Of a DNA stretch of 64,000 bases, positions 49,569 to 62,654 are shown piece by piece; position 1 is the stretch's first letter; each line of letters starts with the position of its first letter. The notes under the pieces are model-generated. The model ran no database searches and was not told the origin of the DNA. It saw only the letters and a program-made list of their open reading frames with translations. Where the stretch lies: contig JAITYX010000022.1 in assembly GCA_021018815.1 (NCBI GenBank), forward strand, positions 930,001-994,000. Direction: 5' to 3'. The translations under genes were made by a program, and so were the position numbers. The DNA is from Talinum fruticosum (Eukaryota; Streptophyta; Magnoliopsida; Caryophyllales; Talinaceae).

Positions 49569-50336
49569 TGTCAGGAAATTAGCCCTACTCTAATTTCACT
49601 TTGTGTATAAAATTTAGAGCAACGATGCGAAAGTGAATTTAGGATGACAAAACAATATCAGGAATGAAATAAAAATCGATAAACAAAGATAAGACAAGGT
49701 TTTAACGTGGAAACCCAAACCGGAAGAAAACCACGGACGACAGACGCACCACAAATCTACTATTTCAGGATAGTATAAGAACGATCTCAACCCCGAGATC
49801 TTCCCAAAACTCGAGATACCCAATCTCATTAAACTCTCCTCTCAATAGCACACACAATTAGACACCCCCAATTGACACTTCTAATTAGAATCCCCTCTAT
49901 TAGAACTCATTTATTTGATGAGATTTTACCATCTACCTAGCCTTACAATGAGATTTTTTTATTTAACTAGATTTGATTAGAGACGCTCCCAAGGGCTCTC
50001 ACCCGGATGATTCACTCACCTTAACTTTTGTGTGCTCCCCTTACATTTTTACCATACACCTACTTCCAAGGTATACACAAACCCTCTTTAAATAGAGGAT
50101 GAAACAACTCTAGATTTGCACTGCAATTACTAGCATTAATACCAAGGAATCAAAGCAGAAAACTCCCGAAAAACACACAAAATGGCCAAAAATCGAAGAA
50201 TCTCGGCACCAGGCAGACGGCACGGCCCATGCTGTCCAGAACGGGCACCCCGTGCATCCAACACGGGTTGTGTCTCGCCTGTGTTTGCCGTTTGATTTTC
50301 TTGAGCCCAAAGCAAGATTTGGGCCATCTCCTAACA
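49569..50336 (-). mobile_element. Probable solo LTR, copia type
   Basis: The stretch starts TGTCAGG and ends CTCCTAACA. It carries the box ACGTGGAAACCCAAACCGG with GAAAACCACGG and a short GC-rich core (about 50,205-50,290), the same plan as the LTRs at 51,013. The flanking 5-mers CAAGA and TGAGA match at only three of five positions, so the left end is uncertain. Orientation is minus. Confidence 0.55.
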
Positions 50337-51012
50337 TGAGAAGTCTAAGTAATTCAGTCGGATATTAGAATATTATTGTGATCCAAGGAGATTAGGCTGG
50401 TGCCGATATCAGATGCAAGTACAGGATATTCAGTCACCATATTCGCAGAATCATATCTAGGATTTCAATGTGAAAATAATATGTTCACTTAGCAGCAGGA
50501 AATAGAACGGATCTAACAAATGCTCATCAACTCCACTAAATACTGATTAGAAAATAGAACTGATCCACCAGTAACTCTACTTAGAAGATATGAGATTTAA
50601 TGAGGTATTTCAAATTTTTTTCAAAAGAAAAAGGAAAGTTAAATTACTGACCGAAGGCAAGGATTGCAGGGGTAGAGTATTCACTCCTGCCATTGAAGGT
50701 CACATGATATTGCAGAAGCAGAGTTCGTTCTCAATCTAATAATTTAAAATCAGAAGAAAGACACAGCATTACCGAGTGGTGAAGCTAACACTGGATCTTT
50801 GTTTATAGTATTTTAACATTCACTCTTAATTCTCTGACTAAGTATTACTTTTCAATTTACTTTCCAAATTACAATATGGATCCAAGACGTACGCTTTTTT
50901 TTTTCGTTTTTTAAAGTTTGTAAGGTTTTTCTTTTTTTCTTTGGATATTACAAGTTAACCAAATAGATGTGCCTATCTACAGTTAAAACAGTATTTATTA
51001 ATAAGTATATGA
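50337..51012. other. No gene recognised
   Basis: AT-rich spacer with T runs near 50,900. It holds a phrase near 50,785 (GGTGAAGCTAACACTGG) that also occurs at 58,950. No frame of interest. Confidence 0.5.
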
Positions 51013-51571
51013 TGTTAGGAATCGGGGTTCACAACAATGAGACTTAGGACAAAAGAAAATGAAGAAGATTTGAGACACAAGATTTTAACGTGGAAAAACC
51101 CAAACCCGAGAAAAACCACGAAACCGATGCACTAGAATTTGAGTAATTTACAAAGATTTTCCCTCAAGCACTCACTTGCTTCACTTTGCAATACACTACT
51201 CACTTCTCTATACAACAATGGAGAATAACTCTAATTATGTAGCCATAGTCAGTCAAACTGCATTTACAAGCCATAAATTGAGCATTAACACGCATTAACA
51301 CAAAGAAAACCGCCGAAAACGCTTCCAGCCGTGCAGCCTGAAGGCCACACACCCGGCACGGGCCGTGCCCCCAGCACGGGCTGCCCGTGCTGCTGGCATG
51401 GGCCGTGTCCCTGGACAAGGCCAGCCCGAGTTTGGTGCTGGTCGTGGTTGGCTGCAGCTGCTTCGTCCGAAACGATCCGTGCTCGATGCCGCTTGCCCGT
51501 GTTCGCCGTTTCTTGCCCCCTAATGCGATTTCCCGAGCCTAAAACAACCATTAGACTCCATAATCCTAACA
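51013..51571 (-). repeat. 3' LTR of the deletion-derivative copia element
   Basis: 559 bp. Its inner edge abuts GTCTCCAAGTGAGAGAT on the minus strand, a weak polypurine tract. It differs from the 5' LTR at scattered positions and small indels in the GC-rich core, so the insertion is not brand new. Confidence 0.85.
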
Positions 51572-51599
51572 ATCTCTCACTTGGAGACTAATGACTCAC

Positions 51600-53250
51600 C
51601 TCCTTTGTTGCACCCATCTAGCCACCAAAACCCCTCGGCCCCTTCAACATGAGAGACCCATCAAGGCCTTGAACCGCCTCAATGTTTCGGTACCTTTACC
51701 TTGGACTAGCTCCTTCACCGGATTTCCGCTATCCAAGCCTTCAAGCCCATTATCATCACCCGACGTGAACTCCCACTCGGATCGATCTACAACTTGCACA
51801 CTTTCACCATGTACAACTGGCTCACCGGCATTAGTCAATAAAACATAATGAAGACATAATTTGTACCTTTGGGCTTTACCTTCCGTAGACAACGCCGCTT
51901 CTTCATTACCATGGATTCTTGCAAATTTCCTTGTGGAGCACCCGATGACCCGTTTGTAGTACCAACAAACAACCTGTCATCCTTATCAACTCCCACTACA
52001 GCAGAACCCACACCAAGTCCTTCATCCCGAAGACTCCCACTGGAATTGTTAACTCCGGCATCCAAAGCTAAGTCACTACCATCCCCGGTATAGTATAAAG
52101 AGCCAGATTTTATACCCTTAGCCACAACCATTGCCCCCTTAACAATTTTCCAGCCACCATTGCCAAACTTCATTAGGTACCCTAACTCATCCAATTGACT
52201 TACCGAAATCAAGTTCTTAGCCAATCCCGGAATATACCTAACACCTTGCAATGTCCAAAACCCCCACTTGAGGTTTTGATCCTTACATCCCCCTTGCCTA
52301 GAATGTCCAAGCTCTTCCCATTTGTTACAAAAACTTTCCCAAGTTTTCCCCCAACAAAATTGTGAAACAAGCTTTTCCTAAACCCGGAATGAAATGATGC
52401 CCCGGAATCAACCATCCAACACTCAATAGGACTTTCCACACTAACCACAAGTGCATCACCTACATCTTCCATGGAATTTATAGAACTCCGGTCATTAAAC
52501 TTTTTAGGACAATTTTTCTTAAAATCTCCCTTATCCCCACAACCCCAACACACAACCTCCCCGGGTTTTGGGACTGTCCCCTTGCTTTGGATTTTCCCGG
52601 CCATTTTTCCTTTGTTTCTCCCTACCCCTTACATGTAATGCATTCCCAGATGACTCTAGAGTACCTCCCTTGCGAATGCTTTCGCTTAAGATCACATCTT
52701 GAACCTCATCAAACTTTAATGCATTTAAACCCCTAGCACTACTAACTACGAGACACAAAGGTATCCCATGACTCGGGTAACGAAGATAACAAGATTAAGG
52801 CCTTAACTTCATCCTCAAAGTTTATACTCACCGAAGCAAGATTAGAGATAATCATATTAAAATCATTAATATGATCTGCTACACTAGTGCTAACACCCAT
52901 TTTTAATTCAAACAATCGATGCATGAGATATACCTTATTTACCGCTGAAGGTTTCTCATAGAGATTGGACAACGCCTCCAACAACCTTTTCGTCGTCTTT
53001 TGTTCCATCACGTTGAAAGCCACATCCCGTGATAATGTCAATCTAATCATCCTAAGCGCTTGCCGATCAAGCAACTTCCAATCATTTTCTCGTCATGTCC
53101 GCGGGCTTCACTCCTAAGAGAGGTTAATGCAACTCCTTCCGGTACAACAAGTCTTCCACTTGCATTTTCCGGAACGCAAAGTCCTTTCCATCGAACCTCT
53201 CAATCTTTACTTTACCGCTCTCCATTTTGTGAACTCTCAACCTCACCTCG
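51600..53250 (-). pseudogene. Copia gag-protease-preintegrase remnant
   Basis: In minus-strand order: a UBN2-type gag segment with AFNVMEQKTTKRLLEALSNL and YLMHRLFELKMG (53,070-52,745), a zinc knuckle CWGCGDKGDFKKNC with Asp in place of the usual His (about 52,550-52,510), the protease motif WMVDSGASFHS (about 52,430-52,390), and the pre-integrase block YIPGLAKNLISVSQLDELGY (about 52,240-52,170). Further downstream is an open stretch lacking known motifs. Frame changes between the pieces show it is not translatable as one polyprotein. Catalytic integrase, RT and RNase H are absent. Confidence 0.85.
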
Positions 53251-53263
53251 CTCCGATACCAGT

Positions 53264-53824
53264 TGTTAGGAATCGGGGTTCACAACAATGAGACTTAGGA
53301 CAAAAGAAAATGAAGAAGATTTGAGACACAATATTTTAAAGTGGAAAAACCCAAATCCGGGAAAAACCACGAAACCGATGCACTAGAATTTGAGTAATTT
53401 ACAAAGATTTTCCCTCAAGCACTCACTTGCTTCACTTTGCAATACACTACTCACTTCTCTATACAACAATGGAGGATAGCTCTAATTATATAGCCATAGT
53501 CAGTCAAACTGCATTTACAAGTTATAAATTGAGCATTAACAAGCATTAACACAAAGAAAACCGCCAGAAAACGCTTCCAGCCGTGCAGCCCGAAGGCCAC
53601 ACACTCGGCACGGGCCGTGCCCAGAAGCACGGGCTGCCCGTGCTGCTGGCACGGGCCGTGTCCCTGGACACGGCCAGCCCGAGTTCGGTGCTGGTCGTGG
53701 CTGGCTGCAGCTGCTTCGTCCGAAACGATCCGTGCTTGATGTCACTTGCCCGTGTTCGCCGTTTCTTGCCCCGTAATGCGATTTCCCGAGCCTAAAACAA
53801 CCATTAGACTCCATAATCCCAACA
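53264..53824 (-). repeat. 5' LTR of the deletion-derivative copia element
   Basis: 561 bp, TGTTAGG to CCCAACA on the plus strand, followed at its inner edge (minus strand) by the tRNA-Met-type primer-binding site. The outer flank from 53,825 matches spacer at 15,014, so this side of the insertion site is known. Confidence 0.85.
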
Positions 53825-54883
53825 TCAATGTCATTATGTACTGTGGTAATAATTTAGCACTTGAATTGATTAATTGATTAATTCATTTGAAGGAAAGTGG
53901 CAGACGATGCTTACTTGAATGGACAATAATTTAAGATTAAGAAAACCTCCATTATTTGGCCCCTTTTTGACTAGTCTCGAGCAATGACATGCACAAATAC
54001 CGATCGAAGCATGAAGAAAATTGTCTAACAAACAAGAAGAAAAAACTCCAACTTTTGAAGAACATAAAACAGGATAAGAAATGATATGGCAGAAGAACAG
54101 ATGTAATACAAAGAAATAATACTTGCCGCCTTGAAAGTTTTCCCTGCTAATGTTCATCTCTACCTGAAAAACCTGATTGTGGCACCAATTATATTAAGAA
54201 TCCATGGCTAGGGGCCGGCGTCTGAAGCACCAAGAAAAGTTGGCCCCAGCACTCCCTCTGCCTATGGAACAATTTTTGAACTGCCATGCCATGCATGCCG
54301 GGTCCAGTTTCCACACTGGCTTGGAAGGTGCTGTTGTCAAGCTTCTCTGCATTTGGCCGCCAAACTCCATATATGATATGTCTAGTGCTGGGGACTGCAA
54401 AAGGAATGCAAATGTCACTAAATACTTGCATGATTGCTTTAAGTTTTTCAAGATCAAATATGAACTTATTTGCAGCAATCAGTCATTAAGGCTACAGATT
54501 ATACCTTGTTAATTAGCAAAACGAACATCCACACCAAGCAAGAGGAGGTCAAATACCAGCATGCCAACGGTAACGGCAGTATTGCACTTAGAAGGAACTG
54601 CTGACCCTGCTGCTGTGATTAATTGAGATATTGCATGATAGTTCTTCCAGATTGGCAAGGTATTCAAGGAGATGTTGGTCTTACAAAGAAAGCACTGAAT
54701 CCAACAATCTGAACTAAATGGGAAGAAGAAGATGCATTGTCCGTGAAACTATACACTTGCAAACTCTTATCCGAGCATTCCTGAAAGTACGATAATAAAA
54801 TTCATTAACCACTGTTCTGTTGTGACTTGCAAAAATGCTGATGATAATGGTGACAGAATTTTACTTTTCACCCCTTATTTGTG
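53825..54883. repeat. Spacer repeat 3' of CNL G
   Basis: This matches 15,014-15,110 and then 15,300-16,055. Minus-strand 54,189-54,431 is largely open, with ETGPGMHGMAVQKLF, and the YMEFGGQ block is seen in the neighbouring frame. At about 54,883 the spacer runs directly into LRR coding sequence of CNL G. The same spacer text at 16,530 continues differently, so this is a deletion joint. Confidence 0.6.
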
Positions 54884-57095
54884 CAAAAACCCCTAGCAAG
54901 CTTTATAGTAAGGTCATTCAAAAATTCCTTATTCTTTATGTAACCTCTTTCCCCAACATTTTCCACCAAATATTCAGTAGTTTTGAGGATTTTAATACAC
55001 AAACTGCCTTTTAGTTTCGTAAGAGCTTTGAGTTCTTCCATCTGATCAACAATACTTTGCTTTGAAGTCGAATTATTATCACCCAATACAAATAATGGTA
55101 GCTTTTGAAGACTTAACTTTCCCATACCGTAAGGCATAGCATTAAGCTTGCATGAAAAATAATTCATATAGATATCCAAGACCCTAAGCTTAACTAGTTT
55201 CGACAAATCTTCTGGCAACTCTTTTAATCCCTCACACCACTGTAATTTTATGGTTTGTAGATTATGTAGTTTAGTAATTGAGTTAGGTAGCATCTCTAAA
55301 TCACCATTTCTAGAAAGGTCAAGATACCTCAAATGCACTAGCTCTCCCAAGACATTTGGCAAACTTTTGATTCTTGAATCACAAATCCAATGCTCTTAGA
55401 CACAACCAACTTTCAACAACCCGGCCACAGGTATACGTTCTTCCCCAAAACCAAAGCGAAGACACGTTCGAAGCTTACTCCTTGTGAGAGAGCATTGTAT
55501 GCCCTCACTAGTAGGACTATAGAAAAGATAAATGCTGAATTCTGCTGTCCAAGTTTGTTATAAACGAATTTGTTGCGTAAATCTCTTTTCCGGCTACTTC
55601 TTGGGCAATATCATGCACCAAATCGTGAATTTTACATGAAATAATTTCATCATATTCATTTTTCTCAACATCTTGAAAAAAACATCTTTTCACCAAAATC
55701 GAGAAATATTCATTACCGGCATCTTGCATGCTTTGACCTTCCTCTAAGGGGACAACATAATCTTGTGCCATCCAAAGATTTATCAACATTTCTTTCTCAA
55801 TTTCATGGTCCTTAGGAAATAGTGCACAATAACTGAAACAAGTCTTCAATGGGGAATCCAGATGATGGTAACTAAGTTTTAATATAGGTCCAATGCCTTC
55901 ATTCTCGTCATCTTTAAGTTGACCTAACCCTTTCTTTTGAAACAATAGCCACTTTTCTTTAGGATGGTCATAAAGAAGACTTCCTACCACCCTTATAGCA
56001 AGAGACCAACACATTTTTTAACTATCTCCCGACCAATTTCGACTAAAATAGAAGCGTTTACTGGCTCCCGTCCTTGTCCAAATGTTGTCCTCTTAAACAG
56101 TTGATATGAATCCTTTTATGACAACCCCTTGAACTTATGTACATGGTTATCTCCAACAATTGTGGCTGTCTTTTCTGAATATGTAGTAAACACAATCCAA
56201 CTTCCCTTAAACCAATCAACAAGAAATTCACCAATTCAAGCAATCGACGACAATTCTCGTTCCATACATCACCAAAACAATAAGGTACTTCTTTGTCGCT
56301 AGTTGATCTCGAAGCTCATTGTGTAGGGGTTCCATTGCAAGGTGTTGACGATTTTATTTTTTCAATAAATCCAAAATCTTACGAATAACAGCTTTCACAT
56401 CCAAGATGTTTTGATCCTGATCAAAGACACAAGTCCACAACCTCAACGGAAATTCTCTCTATATCCTTGGATCATTATATACTAGTTGGGCGAGAGCAGT
56501 TTTTCACAACCCTTCCATTCCCACAATAGCAAGGCAAGAAACATGTTTAATATCAGGATCTAGCAAGCTATGCACGATTTTCTCTACATCATCCTCTCTT
56601 CCAATAATATCCTGGACATACACATAAGAACAAGTACTTCCCTCCTCCTACCGGTGGGTTGGCTGTCTAATTTAAAGCCAAACGTAGTGTGGTTACTGAC
56701 AATGCCATCCAACCCTTTTCTAATCTTCTTAACCTCTTGGGACATTTTGTAAGCAGTAGCGAGGGGGTTGAAGCGAGAAAATAAAAGACGAACCTTTTCA
56801 GAGACTTTACCACCCTTGATGAGTTTCTTCCTCTGCGCTAGAGTGACAAACTCATCGAGCAAATCATCAGCATCATAAACGACATCCTTGAGCTGGTCAA
56901 CATAGAGTTGGGCTTGAGGAGGGAGCTCCCCTTGGATTCAGCTTCTTCGAGCAGAGCCTTGACGACCTTGACAGTGCGCTCGAGATCCTCCAAGGCAGAT
57001 TTGTAACCCAAAATGGAGCAGAGATCTCGAAGCTCTGCACATTGTAGGGCGTTAAAGAGAGTTTGAACTAACAGAAACGATGTTCCTACGTCCAT
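54884..57095 (-). pseudogene. CNL G: truncated CC-NB-ARC-LRR pseudogene
   Basis: The start ATG at 57,093-57,095 opens MDVGTSFLLVQTLFNALQC, a normal coiled-coil N-terminus. A base is missing near 56,930 after LLEEAESK. The P-loop reads GL-stop-KT near 56,505 because a Gly codon has become TGA. RNBS-B has the one-base deletion at 56,204-56,206 shared with B and E. A further frame change lies near 55,990-56,050. RNBS-D (CFSYCALFPKD) is intact, and the MHD region reads IHDLVHDI. The first LRRs are present (LGELVHLRYLDLSRN), but the gene ends abruptly at about 54,884 after KLARG, losing the C-terminal LRR half. It is a true pseudogene. Confidence 0.92.
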
Positions 57096-59569
<2,474 letters not shown>

Positions 59570-59570
<1 letters not shown>

Positions 59571-61690
59571 GTCCCAATTATGCATAACAAGTAAATTTAG
59601 AATTCACTTTTTTTAAAAAAAGAAAGTAGCTTTAGAATTCAATATATGATACCATTATTTGAAGCTCTCTCCTCTCTTGTTCCTCTCTTTGTTCACATGT
59701 CGCTTTCCTCCTCGGTCATCTCGCTGTTCAAAAAACATATAAATATGTAGTTAATTTTAAAAATAGAGAGAATTCCCTTTCCCAATTATGCACAACAGTG
59801 ACTTTAGAATTCATCTTTTTTAAAAGTAGTTTTAGAATTCAAAATATGATACCAATATTATTTGAATCTCTCTCCTGCCTCATTCCTCTATTTGTTCATA
59901 TGTCTCTCTCTTCTCCATTTGTCTCTTTGTTCAAAAACAAAAAAGAACAAGACTGCAAATATGCAATTAATTTTGAAAATGGAGAGGATTCTCCTTCGCA
60001 ATTATGCATAATAGTAACTTTAGAATTCTTTTTTTAAAAAAAAAGTAGCTTTAGAATTCAAAGTATGATACTGTTATTTGAATCTCTCTCCTCCCCATTC
60101 CTCTCTTTGTTCATATATCTCTCTCCTTCCCCATTCGACCCTCGGTTCAAAAAAACAAAAAAAAAAGACTACAAATATGCAATTAATTTTGAAAATGGAG
60201 AGATTTTCCTTCCCAATTATGCACAATAGTAGCTTTGAAATTCGCTTTTCAAAAAAAAAAGTAGCTTTAGAATTCAAAATTTGATACCATTGTTTAAATC
60301 TCTCTTCTCCCCATTCCTCTCTCTATGCGTATGTCTCTCCTCCCCGTTCGTCTATCCGGTAAAAAAATTCAAATATGCAATTAATTTTGAAAATGGAGAG
60401 AATTCCCGTTCCCAATTATTATAACGATAGCTTTAGAATTCACTTTTTTTTAAAAAAGGTAACTTTAGAATTGAAACTATGATACCGTTATTTAAATATT
60501 TCTCCTAACCCATTCCTTTTTGTGTTCATATTTCTCTCCCTTCTCCATTCGTTTCTCTATTAAAAAATAAAAAGAAGACTACATATACAGTTAATTTTAA
60601 AAATTAAAAGGATTTTCCTTCCCAATTATACATAACAATAACTTTAGAATTCACATTTTCAAAAAAAAAAATTTAATTCAAAATATAATATTATTATCCT
60701 CCTGCATTCCTCTCTTTGTTCATCTTTCTCTCCTGCCCATTATATTCGCCTTTTCAAAAAAAAAAACTTTAACATTAAAAATATAATACCGTTATCCTCT
60801 ATCATTTCTCTCTCTGTTTATCTCTCCCTCTCTCCTCCCTATTTTGTTCACTTTTTCAAAAAGAAAAAATTAAGTTTATAATTCAAAATATAATATCGTT
60901 ATCCTCTATCATTCCTCTCTCTGTTCCTCTCTCTCTCCTCTCCATTCTGTTCACCATTTAAAAAGAAGAGATTAACTTTGAAATTTAAAATATAATACCG
61001 TTATCCTCCTCCATTCCTCTCTATGTTTAGCTCTCTCTCCTCTCCATTCTATTCATCTTTTCAAAAATAAAAATTAACTTTGAAATTGAAAATATAATTT
61101 CGTTATCTTCCGTCATTCCTATCTCTCGTTCATCTCTCTCTTCTCCTCATTACTGTTCACCTTTTCAAAAAGAAAGTTTATAATTCAAAATATAATATTA
61201 TTATCCTATGTCATTCCTCTCTCTGTTCATCTCTCTCTCCTCCCCATTTTGTTCACATTTTCAACAAGAAAAATTAACTTTAAAATTCAAAATATAGTAC
61301 CGTTATCCTCCACCATTCCTCTCTTTTTTCATCTCTCTCCTCCCCATTTTGTACACCTTTTCAAAAAAATTAAGTTTGAAATTCAAAGTATAATACGGTT
61401 ATCCTCTATCATTCATCTTTCTCTCCTCCCTATTCTATTTACTTTTTCAAAAAGAAAAAGTTAACTTTAAAATTCAAAATATAATACCATTTACCCTTCA
61501 TCATTCCTATCTTTGTTCATCTCTATCTCCTCCCCATTGTGTTCACCTTTTCAAAAACAAAAAATTAACTTTAAAATTTAAAATATAATATTTCTCTTCT
61601 CCCCATTATGTTCACATTCTCAAAAAGAAAAAATTAACTTTAAAATTTAAAATATAGTAATGTTATCCTTTCCAATTCCTATATTTGTTC
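59570..61690. repeat. Minisatellite array with 210-bp and 100-bp periods
   Basis: The first half (59,570-60,660) repeats a unit of about 200-216 bp. The phrase CCAATTATGCA or a variant recurs near 59,577, 59,785, 60,001, 60,217, 60,416 and 60,626. The second half (60,690-61,690) repeats a shorter unit of about 91-108 bp, marked by TTATCCTC and CATTCCTCTCT near 60,694, 60,789, 60,894, 60,993, 61,099, 61,196, 61,300, 61,394 and 61,485. Both share GAATTCAAAATATGATACC-like and CTCTCTCCTCCCCATT-like parts, so the short unit looks like part of the long one. Short open frames across it are by-products of the repeat. Confidence 0.9.
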
Positions 61691-61749
61691 TGATTTATTT
61701 TAATCAAATTGATCACGAGAGTGACAAGCTAGGAGGAAGTGATTAGATT

Positions 61750-62654
61750 AAAGGAATTGAGGTTTTTATGGAATGGAAGATCAAGGTGGGCCTGGTGGAG
61801 GTACCATTTACAGGAGCAAAGTATTATTGGACGAATAATAGACATGAAGATGGGATAATGTTTGAAAGATTAGATAGGGGGCTTGTCAAGAAGGAATGGT
61901 TTTCCAACTTTGGAGGATCATGTATTCATAATTTGCCTATTTAAGGTTTGGATCACGCTCCAATATTATTAGAGGTGAAAAGACCTCTATCTAATATGAG
62001 GAGGAAGTGCTATTGAGTAGAAGGATGGTACTTGAAGAGGTAAAAGTTGCAGGAGGAATTACAGGTTGTTTGGGATTCTACTTGGGTATTTGATGGATAT
62101 GAACTGGGTATTTTTGAGGTTGGAGAGATCATGAAGAGTGTATGAATTAGGTGTTGAACAAAAGAAGGGATGGTGGCAGTATGTTGAATACACAACAGGA
62201 TAAGGTGGTGCATTTAATGGAGGAGTTGGGGAAAGTTGGATTAAATTCTTCATTGTTAGCGAGAATTTTGGAAAGTCCAATACAATTTGTGTAAGGCTCT
62301 TCAAGATGTGGAAGAATATTGGAAACAAAGAACAAAAATTAAGGAAATTAAGGATAGAGACATGAATTCACACTTTTTCTTTAATAAGACCTTCCGGATA
62401 AGGAAAGGTCCGTGTAGAATCCGAGCTTTGCGTAATGAAGAGGGTATGCTTTGTGTGGGGACTAAGGAGGCTTCACATATTGTAGTTAAATACTTTCAAA
62501 AATTGTTTAAGGGACTAAATTATTCAGGAGATGCTACTACCTCAATGCAATCATGCTTGCAGGAGTTTAACAAGTCTATTTCGCCGGGCCAATGGCATAT
62601 GCTAAACAAATATTTCATTACGAGAGGAGGTCAAGAAGGCAATCTTTTAGATTG
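61750..62654 (+). pseudogene. L1-type LINE fragment (endonuclease end and linker)
   Basis: The plus strand reads FTGAKYYWTNNR, then FERLDRGLVKKEWF and GLDHAPILLEV, the end of an apurinic endonuclease domain of a plant LINE. A TAA interrupts it just before GLDHAP. After a frame change, 62,287-62,654 reads EEYWKQRTKIKEIKDRDMNS, then IRALRNEEGMLC and YFQKLFKG, the usual linker before reverse transcriptase. RT itself is cut off where the next element begins at 62,655. It is dead. Confidence 0.8.

Larger units (their letters stand above)
51013..53824 (-). mobile_element. Copia-type LTR retrotransposon, internal deletion derivative
   Basis: Two closely similar LTRs, 51,013-51,571 (3' LTR) and 53,264-53,824 (5' LTR), flank only 1.69 kb. 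Both run TGTTAGG to AACA on the plus strand and contain the ACGTGGAAAAACCC box and a GC-rich core. Next to the 5' LTR is the primer-binding site TGGTATCGGAGC (53,250-53,261, minus), one base different from the usual initiator-Met site. The interior holds gag, zinc knuckle, protease and the pre-integrase region but no integrase core, RT or RNase H. It is therefore non-autonomous. The flanking 5-mers TATGA and TCAAT do not match. Confidence 0.9.

Noticed and set aside
49564..50341. Target duplication of the LTR at 49,569
   Set aside because: Flanking 5-mers match at only three of five positions, so the LTR is reported without a firm TSD.
59798..60284. Small open frames in the minisatellite
   Set aside because: They repeat with the array unit and lie on both strands; low complexity.
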